DNA of 64,000 nt, taken from the NCBI GenBank assembly GCA_025360105.1, contig JANYCT010000057.1, positions 62,001 to 126,000 of the forward strand, in the 5' to 3' direction. Under the pieces are notes generated by a model. It did no database searches. It was given only the letters and a program-made list of their open reading frames with translations, and was not told where the DNA came from. Position 1 is the first letter of the stretch. Every line of letters begins with the position of its first letter. The stretch is from Actinomycetes bacterium (GTDB lineage: Bacteria > Actinomycetota > Acidimicrobiia > Acidimicrobiales > Ilumatobacteraceae). The position numbers and the translations under genes were made by a program. Below are positions 27,933 to 37,622 of this stretch, in pieces.

Positions 27933-28604
27933 GTGGCAACCCTCGATCTTCCCGACGCGATCGTGTTCGATCTCGACGGAACCATCGTCGACACCGAGAC
28001 GGTGGAGTACCAGTCGATCCGCGCGGTATGGGCCGAGCACGGGGCCGAATACACCATCGCCCATTTCGAGCACGTCATCGGCACCACGTCGGGACCCGAT
28101 TGGGTCGAAGAACTCACCGAGCATCTCGGCCGTCGGGTGGACACCGGCGCTGCGCACGCGCGTCGGCGCGACGTGAAGGTGCGGTTGCTGCAGACCCTCC
28201 GCGCCAGAGTCGGAATCGATGCGCTCATCGAGCGCGCGGCAAGCGCTGGTATCCCGATGGCCGTGGCCTCGAACTCGCCGCTCGACTGGGTGCAGGCGCG
28301 GCTGCACCAACTGGACCTGCAGCACCATCTCAGAGCGCTCATCACCATCGACATTGCGTCCCGACCCAAGCCGCACCCTGCGCCGTATCTCGAGGCGTGC
28401 GCCGCACTCGGCGCCGATCCGGTGCTCTCCATCGCATTCGAGGACAGCGCCACCGGTGTTGCCTCGGCACGGGCAGCGGGTCTCTACACGATTGCCTGCC
28501 CGGGCCCGTTGACGCAGGGCCATGATCTCTCCGCAGCGGATCGCATCATCGGCGCACACACCGAGATCACCCTCGCCGAACTGGGGCGTGCTGTCCGGGC
28601 CTGA
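27933..28604 (+). CDS. HAD-family hydrolase (phosphoglycolate phosphatase-like)
   Basis: IVFDLDGTIVDTE; MAVASNSP; RPKPHPAPYL; FEDSATGVASARAAG. Confidence 0.9.
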   Translation: MATLDLPDAIVFDLDGTIVDTETVEYQSIRAVWAEHGAEYTIAHFEHVIGTTSGPDWVEELTEHLGRRVDTGAAHARRRDVKVRLLQTLRARVGIDALIERAASAGIPMAVASNSPLDWVQARLHQLDLQHHLRALITIDIASRPKPHPAPYLEACAALGADPVLSIAFEDSATGVASARAAGLYTIACPGPLTQGHDLSAADRIIGAHTEITLAELGRAVRA

Positions 28605-28613
28605 ACCCCTACG

Positions 28614-29633
28614 ATGATCCCCGTGGTTGCCAACTTTCCCACCGCCCGACCCCGCCGCCTTCGACGCACCGCTGCACTGCGCGAACTCGTTGCAGAGACA
28701 CGCCTGTCGGTGAACGATCTCGTCGCCCCGTTGTTCGTGCGCGAAGACATCAGTGCACCGCTTCCGATCACGTCGTTGCCGGGCGTGCTGCAGCACACCG
28801 TCGCCAGCCTCGTGAACGAGGTTGGCGAGTTGGCCGACCTCGGTGTGCGTGCAGTCATTCTGTTCGGTGTGCCATCACAGAAGGACGCCGTGGGCTCGGG
28901 AGCCTACGATCCCGAGGGCATCGTGCAGGTCGCACTGCGCACCTTGCGCGCCGAGTTCGGCGATCGCGTCGTGCTCATGTCCGACCTGTGCGTCGACGAA
29001 TACACCGACCATGGCCACTGCGGTGTGCTCGACGCGAACGGCGAGGTCGACAACGACCTCACGCTCGAGATCTACGCCAAGACCGCCGTCGCCCAGGCCG
29101 ATGCTGGCAGCCGCGTGGTTGCTCCTAGCGGGATGATGGATGGCCAAGTCGGCGCCATCCGCGCTGCGCTCGACGCATCCGGCCACATCGACGTGTCCAT
29201 CCTTGCCTACTCGGCCAAGTACGCGAGCGGTCTCTACGGACCCTTTCGCGATGCGGTCGATGTGCAGATCGCCGATGGCGGTGACCGCAAGGGCTATCAG
29301 CAAGACTGGCGCAATGCCCGTGAGGCGCTCACCGAGGTGGAGGCCGACATCGCCCAGGGTGCTGACATGGTGATGGTCAAGCCGGCGCTTTCGTATCTCG
29401 ACGTGATCGTGGCGGTACGAGCCATGACCAACCTACCCGTAGCTGCGTACCACGTCAGCGGCGAATACGCGATGATCAAGGCCGCAGCAGCGAACGGGTG
29501 GATCGACCACGACGTTGTCGCGCTCGAACAACTCACCGCGATCAAGCGCGCCGGAGCCGACGTGATCCTCACCTACTTCACCCGATGGTTCGCCGAGCGC
29601 TCTGCTGCCACGAAACGAGGGGGCGCATCGTGA
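28614..29633 (+). CDS. hemB: Delta-aminolevulinic acid dehydratase (porphobilinogen synthase)
   Basis: RPRRLRRTAALRELVAETRL; LMSDLCVDEYTDHGHCG; VAPSGMMDGQV; AYSAKYASGLYGPFRDA; MVKPALSYLDV. Confidence 0.96.
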   Translation: MIPVVANFPTARPRRLRRTAALRELVAETRLSVNDLVAPLFVREDISAPLPITSLPGVLQHTVASLVNEVGELADLGVRAVILFGVPSQKDAVGSGAYDPEGIVQVALRTLRAEFGDRVVLMSDLCVDEYTDHGHCGVLDANGEVDNDLTLEIYAKTAVAQADAGSRVVAPSGMMDGQVGAIRAALDASGHIDVSILAYSAKYASGLYGPFRDAVDVQIADGGDRKGYQQDWRNAREALTEVEADIAQGADMVMVKPALSYLDVIVAVRAMTNLPVAAYHVSGEYAMIKAAAANGWIDHDVVALEQLTAIKRAGADVILTYFTRWFAERSAATKRGGAS

Positions 29634-30976
29634 TCCCGTTCTGCGATCCCTCGACGTGTCCGGCTGCGGGCTGTGTGGCCACGGTGTGCACCGGCGCAGG
29701 TGTGCCATCGAACCGCGAACTCTTCGAGCGTTCGTGTCGGGCGATACCCGGCGGCGTCAACTCCTCGATCCGCGCCTTCACAGCCGTTGGTGGATCGCCC
29801 TACGTGGTGGCGAGGGCGCAGGGACCGTATGTGTTCGACGTCGAAGGCACCCGCTATATCGATCTCGTCCAGAGCTATGGCGCGGTCATCCTCGGGCACG
29901 CCCATCCGGCGATCACGGCAGCGATCAACGCAGCCGCAGCCGACGGCACGTCGTTCGGTGCGCCGACGCCGCGCGAAATGAAGTTGGCCGAAGCCATCGG
30001 CGAACGCGTAGCGAGCTGCGAACGCGTGCGACTGATGAACAGCGGCACCGAGGCTACGAGCACGGCCGTCCGTCTGGCCCGCGGTGTAACGGGCCGTGAC
30101 CTCATCGTCACATTCTCCGGAAACTTTCACGGCGCGACCGATGCACTGCTGGTTGCAGGCGGCAGCGGTGTGGCCACGTTGGGTTTGCCGGGCACGGCGG
30201 GGATTCCCCACGCAACCGTGGCCAATACCATCGTCGCCCCCTACAACGTGGTTCCGCAGCTCGACGAGCACGTCGCTGCCGTGATCGTAGAGCCCGTCGC
30301 CGCAAACATGGGTGTCGTTGCACCGCTTGCCGGCTTCCTCGCCGGATTGCGTGCGGAGTGCGACCGCGTCGGCGCGCTGCTCATCTTCGACGAGGTCATC
30401 ACCGGATTCCGTGTCGGCGCCAGCGGGGCGCAGGGGCTGTTCGATGTGCGTCCGGACCTCACCTGTTTCGGCAAGGTGATCGGCGGTGGACTCCCGATCG
30501 GCGCGGTCGGTGGTCGCGCCGAGATCATGGAGGGGCTCACGCCCATCGGCAAGGTCTTCCATGCCGGCACGCTCGCGGGCAACCCCATTGCCACTGCGGC
30601 GGGTCTGGCTGTGCTCAACGAACTCACCGACGACATCTACCACGAGTTGCGGCGTCGGGCACAACAACTCTCGGAGGTCCTGCTTGATGCCTGCGCATCG
30701 GCAGGGCTGACGGCGCAGTTCCCCGTGACGGGCACGCTCGTGGGCATCTATCTCGGCGACGGGCCACTGCCCACCAACTTCGATGAGGCCAAGACCACCA
30801 ACGAAGCTGCATACGCTGCGCTGTTTCAAGCGGCCCTCAACCAAGGCATTGCGCTCGCTCCGGGCGCCTATGAGGCGCTGTTCGTCGGTCTCGCACACGA
30901 CGACTCCGTGATCGATCAGATTGCGATGGCAGCGCACTCCGCTGCGGTCGCAGCGAAGCGCGCGCTCGACTCCTGA
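29630..30976 (+). CDS. hemL: Glutamate-1-semialdehyde 2,1-aminomutase
   Basis: SNRELFERSCRAIPGGVNSSIRAF; RLMNSGTEATSTAVRLARG; LLIFDEVITGFRVG; start ambiguous (GTG 29630 overlapping hemB stop, or GTG near 29702). Confidence 0.94.
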   Translation: MIPFCDPSTCPAAGCVATVCTGAGVPSNRELFERSCRAIPGGVNSSIRAFTAVGGSPYVVARAQGPYVFDVEGTRYIDLVQSYGAVILGHAHPAITAAINAAAADGTSFGAPTPREMKLAEAIGERVASCERVRLMNSGTEATSTAVRLARGVTGRDLIVTFSGNFHGATDALLVAGGSGVATLGLPGTAGIPHATVANTIVAPYNVVPQLDEHVAAVIVEPVAANMGVVAPLAGFLAGLRAECDRVGALLIFDEVITGFRVGASGAQGLFDVRPDLTCFGKVIGGGLPIGAVGGRAEIMEGLTPIGKVFHAGTLAGNPIATAAGLAVLNELTDDIYHELRRRAQQLSEVLLDACASAGLTAQFPVTGTLVGIYLGDGPLPTNFDEAKTTNEAAYAALFQAALNQGIALAPGAYEALFVGLAHDDSVIDQIAMAAHSAAVAAKRALDS

Positions 30977-31028
30977 GTCCCTGTCTGCTGACACAACATC
31001 TCCATTGCGCTGACCTACGCTCAGTGCG

Positions 31029-31634
31029 ATGCGGCAGTTCTTCTCATGGCGAATTTGGGCTGCCTGTGTTGTCCTCGTCGGGCTTGCGTTGCTGATCAAG
31101 ACATCGCTGTCCACGACGGCGGTTTCTGACGGCGCCTCTCCAGAGAACGCAACGCACATGATCGATTTCATCTCCGTGGCGTTTCAGGTGCAGCCGTCGC
31201 CAGACTTCTCGATCACCGATGGTCTGACGACCGGTACCGCGGACGTGGTGATCGATGGAAATCGCACGATGCACATCGTTGCGGGCACGCCTGGCTCGGT
31301 CGAGTGTCCCGATGCCACCCAGATCGGCCGATGCGTTGTGCTCGCCGACCTGCTCGGCGACGCGGTGGTGTGGTTCGCGATCGTGCCGGTCGAGCCCGGC
31401 CCAAAGATATCGGCGCCTCCTATCGCCGCACTGATGAGAAACGGTGTGGTCCGCCTGACCAACGGCTGGCTCGTGAGAACGGCAACCACCGTCGATCGCC
31501 AGTGCACGCAGGAAACCGCGTCGCTGTCAGAGTTCATCAAAAAGCTGGGACCCGAGAGTTCGACGGTGATCGACGTCTCCAAACAACGTGTCACGGCCGT
31601 GCGCTGTGCGGCAGTGAGCACCGCCACGTCGTGA
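31029..31634 (+). CDS. Hypothetical membrane-anchored exported protein
   Basis: N-terminal TM (WAACVVLVGLALLI), then soluble region with several Cys. Confidence 0.6.
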   Translation: MRQFFSWRIWAACVVLVGLALLIKTSLSTTAVSDGASPENATHMIDFISVAFQVQPSPDFSITDGLTTGTADVVIDGNRTMHIVAGTPGSVECPDATQIGRCVVLADLLGDAVVWFAIVPVEPGPKISAPPIAALMRNGVVRLTNGWLVRTATTVDRQCTQETASLSEFIKKLGPESSTVIDVSKQRVTAVRCAAVSTATS

Positions 31635-31651
31635 CTCCGGCCACGATGCAC

Positions 31652-32614
31652 TCACGACGCGATGAGCGCTCGCGCGGCCGCGATGCCCGACAGCGCTGCG
31701 CCCTCTACCCGCGGTCCGGCGAAGGCGTCGCCCGCTAACACCAGCGGCCCGGCTGCCTCGGCGGCGACCCAGCACGACTCAGGCCACAGCGTTCGCGGCG
31801 TTGCGAAACGCCACTTCTTGAGCTGCGACTCGGAAATGAAAGCACCGCCGACGTAGTGCGCGGCCGCATCGCGTAGTGCCTGCATCAGGGCATCGGGAGG
31901 ATCATTCCAATGGGCATCAGACCATGCCGCGTTGGCGTGCACCGTGAGCGCAGGCGCATCGCTGATGCCCTTGCGCTGGTTGTCGGCGACAAAACTCAAC
32001 ACCTCGGTCGGATTGTTCAGGCCCCCCGGCTCGGGAACCGAGGGCGGGGAATCGAGTGTCATCAACAGCGCAATCGTTTTGTCGTACTCGGTTCGCACGA
32101 GTTCCTCCGGCAGCGCCACCTCCGCCGAGACCAACAATGAATACGACTGGGGAAGCGGACACGTGACCACCAGCGCGTCGGCGGGAATCGATGTGCCATC
32201 GTCGAGAGCCACATCCCATGCGGCTCCGCTCGCGGCATTGCCGGGCCGAATCGCAAACACGAGTGTCCCACAGCGCACATCGAGACCGAGCGCAATGGCC
32301 TTTGCCCAGGCATTCATCCCACCGCGAGCCGCGAAGCGCGCGTGGCCATCTCCGACTTCGGAAAAGCCGCGACACCATTCGTACACGTGGCCGGAGTCGA
32401 GGTGTGGCTGCACGAACGCCGCAAACGCATCGGTACGAACGGTGAAGAATTGCGCGCCATGATCGAGCCGCGCGAGTCCGATGCGTCGAGTTGCCAGTCG
32501 GCCACCAGGTGAACGACCCTTGTCGAGGGCGGTGACGGCGTGGCCGGCATCAACGAGTTCTCGTGCAGCGGCAAGCCCGGCAAGCCCAGCACCAATGACG
32601 ACGACGCGTGCCAT
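31652..32614 (-). CDS. FAD/NAD(P)-dependent amine oxidase-like oxidoreductase (renalase-like)
   Basis: VVVIGAGLAGLAAARELVDAGHAVTALDKGRSPGGRLATRR; HGAQFFTVR; VLAGDAFAGPRVEGAALSG. Confidence 0.88.
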   Translation of the reverse strand: MARVVVIGAGLAGLAAARELVDAGHAVTALDKGRSPGGRLATRRIGLARLDHGAQFFTVRTDAFAAFVQPHLDSGHVYEWCRGFSEVGDGHARFAARGGMNAWAKAIALGLDVRCGTLVFAIRPGNAASGAAWDVALDDGTSIPADALVVTCPLPQSYSLLVSAEVALPEELVRTEYDKTIALLMTLDSPPSVPEPGGLNNPTEVLSFVADNQRKGISDAPALTVHANAAWSDAHWNDPPDALMQALRDAAAHYVGGAFISESQLKKWRFATPRTLWPESCWVAAEAAGPLVLAGDAFAGPRVEGAALSGIAAARALIAS

Positions 32615-32617
32615 GGA

Positions 32618-33469
32618 TCAAGAAGCGAGCGCTGCGTCAGCCGCCGGGACCGCAGCCTGTTCGGCACGGACGCACCGATCGAGGAAATCGAGGAATACAC
32701 GATTGAACGTGGCGGCATGCTCGACCATGAAGCCGTGCGCCGCACCGGAGATGACAGCAAGCTCCGCGGTCGGAATGCGTTCGGCCAATTCCTCGGAATC
32801 GCCGCGCGGCGTCAGGATGTCCTGATTGCCCACCATCACCAACGTCGGCATGGTGAATGAGCCGAGCTCGGAAGCCATCGATTCGTCGGTGGCTAAAATG
32901 GCACGGACCTGCGCGACAAACGCATGGGTCGGGCGGCCGAATGCCATAGGGCCGAGCCAGCCGAACATCGGCCAGACCCGCCGAAACGAACGCGGGCCGA
33001 TAACCCAGCGCGCGGCTTCGTTCGCCATTGCTCCCATCCCCCGCTCACTGGCGGCGGTAGCCCAGCTGTTCAACAGCTCGCGCCTCCATGGATGGTTGCG
33101 GCAGGCGGTACACGCCAAGGTGAGTGAGCGAACTCGCTCTGGGTACTTGAGTGCGATGATTTGACTGATTGCCCCACCCATCGACGCGCCGATCACGTGG
33201 GCGGATTCCACCCCGGCGTGATCCAACACGGTCATGGCATCGTCGGCCATTTGCTCGAGCGAGTACGTGCCGAAGGGCTTGTCGCTGCGGCCCGCGCCAC
33301 GGTTGTCGAGCGCAATGGTGCGATATCGAGGTGCCAGCGCGAGGCGTTGCAGGTCCCATCCGTGCTTGTCGGCACCGAGTCCCTGCACCAGCAACACCGG
33401 TGGGCCATTGCGGCGGCCAACGGCCTCGTAGTGCAGCCGAATACCGTCGGTCGCTCGCGCGTATGTCAT
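32618..33469 (-). CDS. Alpha/beta hydrolase
   Basis: PVLLVQGLGADKHGW; ALDNRGAGRSDKPFGTYSLEQMADD; VIGASMGGAISQIIAL; nucleophile elbow GASMGG. Confidence 0.9.
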   Translation of the reverse strand: MTYARATDGIRLHYEAVGRRNGPPVLLVQGLGADKHGWDLQRLALAPRYRTIALDNRGAGRSDKPFGTYSLEQMADDAMTVLDHAGVESAHVIGASMGGAISQIIALKYPERVRSLTLACTACRNHPWRRELLNSWATAASERGMGAMANEAARWVIGPRSFRRVWPMFGWLGPMAFGRPTHAFVAQVRAILATDESMASELGSFTMPTLVMVGNQDILTPRGDSEELAERIPTAELAVISGAAHGFMVEHAATFNRVFLDFLDRCVRAEQAAVPAADAALAS

Positions 33470-33473
33470 GTGA

Positions 33474-34202
33474 TCAGCCCTCGCCCAACCATCCGAGACC
33501 GGGTACCCCGGTGCGTGCTCCACCCATCTCGTCGAGAAGATCCTGTAGTCGTCGCTGCGCACGTTCGGCGAGTTCGACCTCGGCGAGGGGACCGCGTCGC
33601 TTCTTGCGCGGATGAATCGCCGCAGCAACCTCGACGCGTGCCTGACGACTGATCATTGTGCTCAGTGTGGCGGCCACGTGCACTGGCACGTGCTCTCGTA
33701 CGGCGGCGGCAACGAGGGCGTGATCGACCACACCTGCATGACGGGGATTCGAGGTTCCCTGCGCACCGAGGATCACGAGTTCGCCCGCGCGCAACGCCCC
33801 GGCGATTTCGGCCGGAAGCGCCAGCAATCCGCCGACTCGGCGCAGGAACGGCCCGAATGGAACAGTGTCGGGTCGACCCACGAATCGAACCGGGCGACCC
33901 AGCACCTCGCCGAGGGCGAGCGCTGTGGAGATGGGTGTGAGCGCGAATCGGCGAGTGTTGACCACGATCAAAGCGCCTCCGGCGGGCAGATGATGTTCGC
34001 CACCGACGCTGACGTTCCAACGCAAATGCGCCGCTGGGGCAAGCGCGTCGATCAGTCTGGCGTCGCGACCCCATCCGTCAACCGTGGGTCGCGGCCACAC
34101 CACTGCGACAGGGCGCGAGGCGATGTCCAACGCCTGACCGAGCGGTGATCGGCGCGCCGCGGGAGATTCGAGTTGAATCACATCGGCACCGTTCGATGTC
34201 AT
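33474..34202 (-). CDS. Acyltransferase-like protein (1-acylglycerol-3-phosphate acyltransferase superfamily, degenerate)
   Basis: GGALIVVNTRRFALTPISTAL...RPVRFVGRPDTVPFGPFLRRVGGLLAL...LVILGAQGTSN; HX4D motif not preserved. Confidence 0.5.
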   Translation of the reverse strand: MTSNGADVIQLESPAARRSPLGQALDIASRPVAVVWPRPTVDGWGRDARLIDALAPAAHLRWNVSVGGEHHLPAGGALIVVNTRRFALTPISTALALGEVLGRPVRFVGRPDTVPFGPFLRRVGGLLALPAEIAGALRAGELVILGAQGTSNPRHAGVVDHALVAAAVREHVPVHVAATLSTMISRQARVEVAAAIHPRKKRRGPLAEVELAERAQRRLQDLLDEMGGARTGVPGLGWLGEG

Positions 34203-35191
34203 GACGCCAAACCCTGCTGCTCGACCATGGCTCGAGCCGGAGCAACGCGAATGACCGATGGCCACTCGAAGAGGCGATCGATCACTTCGGAGGTGCAGTG
34301 CTGTGGAGCGACACCAAGCAATTCCTTGGCGCGGTCACCATCGACGAGTCGGCCACGGTGCAACAACTCGACCACGTGATCGGGCACTGGGGCGCCGAGG
34401 AGATGACTGAGCCGGCGCGCTATCGCCCATTCGGGACCAAACAGGGGTATCGGAAGTCGGCGGCCGCGCAGAATTGCCTGCCACGCAGTGATGGCGCCGG
34501 GACCCACGACATTGACCGGTTCAGCCAAGCCGACGCGCGCTGCAGCCACCAAAGCCCGAGCTGCATCGGAGTCGCGCACGACCGCAAACGGCGGATCGGC
34601 GAGCGCGCTGAACGGCACGGCGGGAAGTCGCAGCAGTCGACCGAGGGGGCTCGGCACGTGAGGTCCGAGCACGGGCGCCAAGCGAACGGCCCCGATGCTG
34701 ACTCCGGTGCGTGCCGAGACATCAGCCGCGGCTGCCTCGAGCTGCGCAGCCATGCGCCCGAATTCGGTGGTGGGGTTCACGGGTGCGGATTCATCGGGAC
34801 GCGACAACGACCCTCTGGCCCGACCATAGATCGATGCCCCGCTCCGCAACACGATGTGCTCGAGCGCGGGGCACTCGGCGGCCGCGCCAAGGAACGACGT
34901 CGCTGCCTCCTGGGTGAAGATCTGCGCGTGAGCGGTGTCGACGCGCGCATCGGGCTCCCAGACGGCGATGTGGATGAGTACATGCGGGTTGAACCGTGTG
35001 ACCACATCGACCACTTGGCTCCGATGGTGCGCTTCGATGCGATGAAAGACCGCTGTGCGCAATCGGCGCCGCGGTGGATCGACATCGACTCCCTCGAGCG
35101 AGCCCACCCACGGTTCCGCCTCGAGCATGGTGGCGACGAGTGAGCCGAGCTCACTGCCCATTCCGCTCACCAGAACTCGTCGTCCGCGCAT
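34199..35191 (-). CDS. NAD-dependent epimerase/dehydratase
   Basis: MRGRRVLVSGMGSELGSLVATMLEAEP; HIVLRSGASIYGRARG. Confidence 0.8.
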   Translation of the reverse strand: MRGRRVLVSGMGSELGSLVATMLEAEPWVGSLEGVDVDPPRRRLRTAVFHRIEAHHRSQVVDVVTRFNPHVLIHIAVWEPDARVDTAHAQIFTQEAATSFLGAAAECPALEHIVLRSGASIYGRARGSLSRPDESAPVNPTTEFGRMAAQLEAAAADVSARTGVSIGAVRLAPVLGPHVPSPLGRLLRLPAVPFSALADPPFAVVRDSDAARALVAAARVGLAEPVNVVGPGAITAWQAILRGRRLPIPLFGPEWAIARRLSHLLGAPVPDHVVELLHRGRLVDGDRAKELLGVAPQHCTSEVIDRLFEWPSVIRVAPARAMVEQQGLAS

Positions 35192-35240
35192 CGCCGCAAT
35201 GTTACAGGCGTGCGCGGCGCGAGGCCGGGTTGCACCGACC

Positions 35241-36101
35241 TCAGCCGAGGCCGCGAGCGTCCTGCTTGAGCGCAGTGTCAATCGACAGCGCAGCGGCAAC
35301 CACCAACGAAAGCAGCGGTTGCGGGAGCTGGGCGTGGATCTGCACGACATAGTTGTCGGCCGTGGTGAACATGGTCTTGGCGACACCCTCGAAGGTCTTG
35401 GTGATACGCGCCACCTCGTTACCGTTGTGATCTTCGATCCGAAAGTTCCACGCCCGCCAGTCCTCCGCATTGATAGAACCGAGCGTGTATCCGCCCCCTT
35501 GCAGGCTGAAATGAATCTTGCCGAACACGTTGTCCTGGATGATCCGGCCAATCTCGGTACCCGTGCCGTCGGCCACGATGATGCTCGACTTGATCAACTT
35601 CGCGGGCCGGGTGAGCTGCAGCACGGGTGTGCCCGCAGCATCGTTGATGACGTAGCGATGCGTGAGGTACTGGTCGTAGCTCGTGAGCAGACGAACGGCC
35701 TTCTTCGCAGCCGATTGACCCACTTCGGTGACGCTGGCCACCGGCTGACCCTGCGCATTGAATACGCCGTATTGATTGGTCAACTCGATGATCTTGGCCT
35801 TCTGGTTGACCACGAGAATCGGCTCGTTGAACAGATGCCCGGCGCCCTCGAACGCTGCGCCAGTGACACCGGCGCCACGATGACCCGTGTTCGACACCTG
35901 TGCAGCGATCTTTGTGGCATCACCCTCGTTGCCGAAGGTGAGTGCCTTCTCGATGCGGTCGAAACCCTTTGCCTTCACAGGATCGACGCCGGTGACGCCG
36001 TTGTCGCTCACGTGTTCGGTCCACGCCTTGCCATCCCAGTAACGCAACTGGTGGCGATTCATCGGATCGGGATGCCAATTCGCAGGCGACGTGCTCATCA
36101 C
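35241..36101 (-). CDS. DUF2510 + phospholipid scramblase-related (LURP-one-like) protein
   Basis: ANWHPDPMNRHQLRYWDGKAWTEHV (DUF2510), then FNEPILVVNQKAKIIELTNQYGVFNAQGQPVASVTE...SLQGGGYTLGSINAEDWRAWNFRIEDHNGNEVARITK. Confidence 0.78.
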   Translation of the reverse strand: MMSTSPANWHPDPMNRHQLRYWDGKAWTEHVSDNGVTGVDPVKAKGFDRIEKALTFGNEGDATKIAAQVSNTGHRGAGVTGAAFEGAGHLFNEPILVVNQKAKIIELTNQYGVFNAQGQPVASVTEVGQSAAKKAVRLLTSYDQYLTHRYVINDAAGTPVLQLTRPAKLIKSSIIVADGTGTEIGRIIQDNVFGKIHFSLQGGGYTLGSINAEDWRAWNFRIEDHNGNEVARITKTFEGVAKTMFTTADNYVVQIHAQLPQPLLSLVVAAALSIDTALKQDARGLG

Positions 36102-36126
36102 GTCAGCCTAATTGGCGCGCGTTGGC

Positions 36127-36696
36127 TCAGCGGAGCGTATGCGCCATGAGGATGACCTCACGCGCGAACGGATCGAGCTGACGCTCGGCGATGCGTTCGG
36201 TGATCATGATCGCCTGCGAGCTGTCCTCGACGAGGCCGCTCCAGCGGATGTATCCACCCATGATGCCGATGAGTCGATCGCCGACTTCCTCGTTGTGCAC
36301 GATCACCTTCACGCCGGCGTCGAGCAGTGTGCGCAGCTCGGTATAAAACGACTTCAGCCAGTGCGGCAGGTCCTCACCCGTGAAGGGGCGATGGCGATAG
36401 TGCACGCCGAGCTCTTCGTAGTTGTGCAGGTTGTGCGGGGCGGGGATGATGCTGATGAGGCACCCGAAACCGTTCTCGCGGATCCAGATGATCTCCTCCT
36501 GGCGGCGTACCCGACGATGGTTCTCGCCGTAGCCGCCGGGACGTTCGCAGATTGCGAGCTTGTCCTTCAATACCCAGGTGAAGTTGCGTGGGGTGATACC
36601 CAACGCCCACTTGCCGCGCAGGCGGGGTGGCATCAGTTCGCCCCGCGCAACAACAGCGTGCGGCACGACGACACTGTCAGGATAGGAACACAGCAA
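36127..36696 (-). CDS. Dual-specificity-phosphatase-like protein with HNX5R in place of HCX5R
   Basis: WIRENGFGCLISIIPAPHNLHNYEELGVHYRHRPFTGEDLPHWLKSFYTELRTLLDAGVKVIVHNEEVGDRLIGIMGGYIRWSGL resembles the DSP core. Confidence 0.65.
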   Translation of the reverse strand: MLCSYPDSVVVPHAVVARGELMPPRLRGKWALGITPRNFTWVLKDKLAICERPGGYGENHRRVRRQEEIIWIRENGFGCLISIIPAPHNLHNYEELGVHYRHRPFTGEDLPHWLKSFYTELRTLLDAGVKVIVHNEEVGDRLIGIMGGYIRWSGLVEDSSQAIMITERIAERQLDPFAREVILMAHTLR

Positions 36697-36713
36697 AGCA
36701 TTGGCTTGCGAGG

Positions 36714-37622
36714 TTATCGGGGCCGAGCCCCATCGAGCGAGAGCTGCTGCTGATGGCGGCTGATTCGCCGGCCGTCGTTGGTCTCACAGGCAGCACGCTC
36801 GCCGCGAGCGACCGCGAGCACGCGTTCCACCGTGGCGCTGTCCGGCGGGTGTTCTCGCGTCAACCAGGCACGAATGGCTCTGCGCGCCAACGCCGGCGGG
36901 GCCGCCGCGAGGGCCTTGGCATCGGTGGGATCGAGAGCCGATGCGAGTGCATCGAGCAGATCGGCATCGGCACGCCAGAGCTCGGCCTGGCGGGTCAACA
37001 CGGGCACCAGATCGCGTTGTGCCAAGACGTCCATCAGCGGCAGCAGCTCGGCGCGTACTCGGTTGCGCACATGCAGCTGGCTTCGGTTCGATGGGTCGTC
37101 GACGGCGGCAATGTCGAGCACACGGCACAGCTCGTGCGTCTCGGCCCGGCGCAGATCGAGCAGCGGATGGCGGTGCGGGCGCATACCGCTGAGACCATTG
37201 ACGGCTGCGCCACGCAGCAAGTTGAGCAGCATCGTCTCTGCCTGATCATCGGCGGTGTGTCCCGTGAAGGCATCTGGTCCGAGCACCGCATGGCGTGCCG
37301 TGCGTGCCCGTGCTTCCTGATTCGGTCCGGGTGCCACCCGAACGCGCTCACTGCGGAACTCCGCACCGAATCGATCGGCTGCGGCAGCGACGACAGCAGC
37401 CTCTGCGGCTGAACCGGCGCGCAGGCCGTGATCGACGTGCACTGCGGTCACCCGACAACCTGCCGCTGTTGCCAAGGCCAGCAGAGCCATCGAATCCGGG
37501 CCACCGGAAACAGCACACACCACGCCTGCATTGACGCGCGCATCGACGAGCTGCGGGCAGCGCGCCAGCAGCGACGCAAGCAGTGGGTGCGGCTCAGGCA
37601 ACCCGCTGCTCCACTCCCAAAC
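36714..37622 (-). CDS. tilS: tRNA(Ile)-lysidine synthase
   Basis: VVCAVSGGPDSMALLALA (SGGxDS); VHVDHGLRAGS; GHTADDQAETMLLNLLRG. Confidence 0.95.
   Translation of the reverse strand, partial: VWEWSSGLPEPHPLLASLLARCPQLVDARVNAGVVCAVSGGPDSMALLALATAAGCRVTAVHVDHGLRAGSAAEAAVVAAAADRFGAEFRSERVRVAPGPNQEARARTARHAVLGPDAFTGHTADDQAETMLLNLLRGAAVNGLSGMRPHRHPLLDLRRAETHELCRVLDIAAVDDPSNRSQLHVRNRVRAELLPLMDVLAQRDLVPVLTRQAELWRADADLLDALASALDPTDAKALAAAPPALARRAIRAWLTREHPPDSATVERVLAVARGERAACETNDGRRISRHQQQLSLDGARPR

Noticed and set aside
29573-31171. 532-aa minus-strand ORF antisense to hemL
   Set aside because: hemL motifs are unambiguous on the plus strand; antisense artefact.
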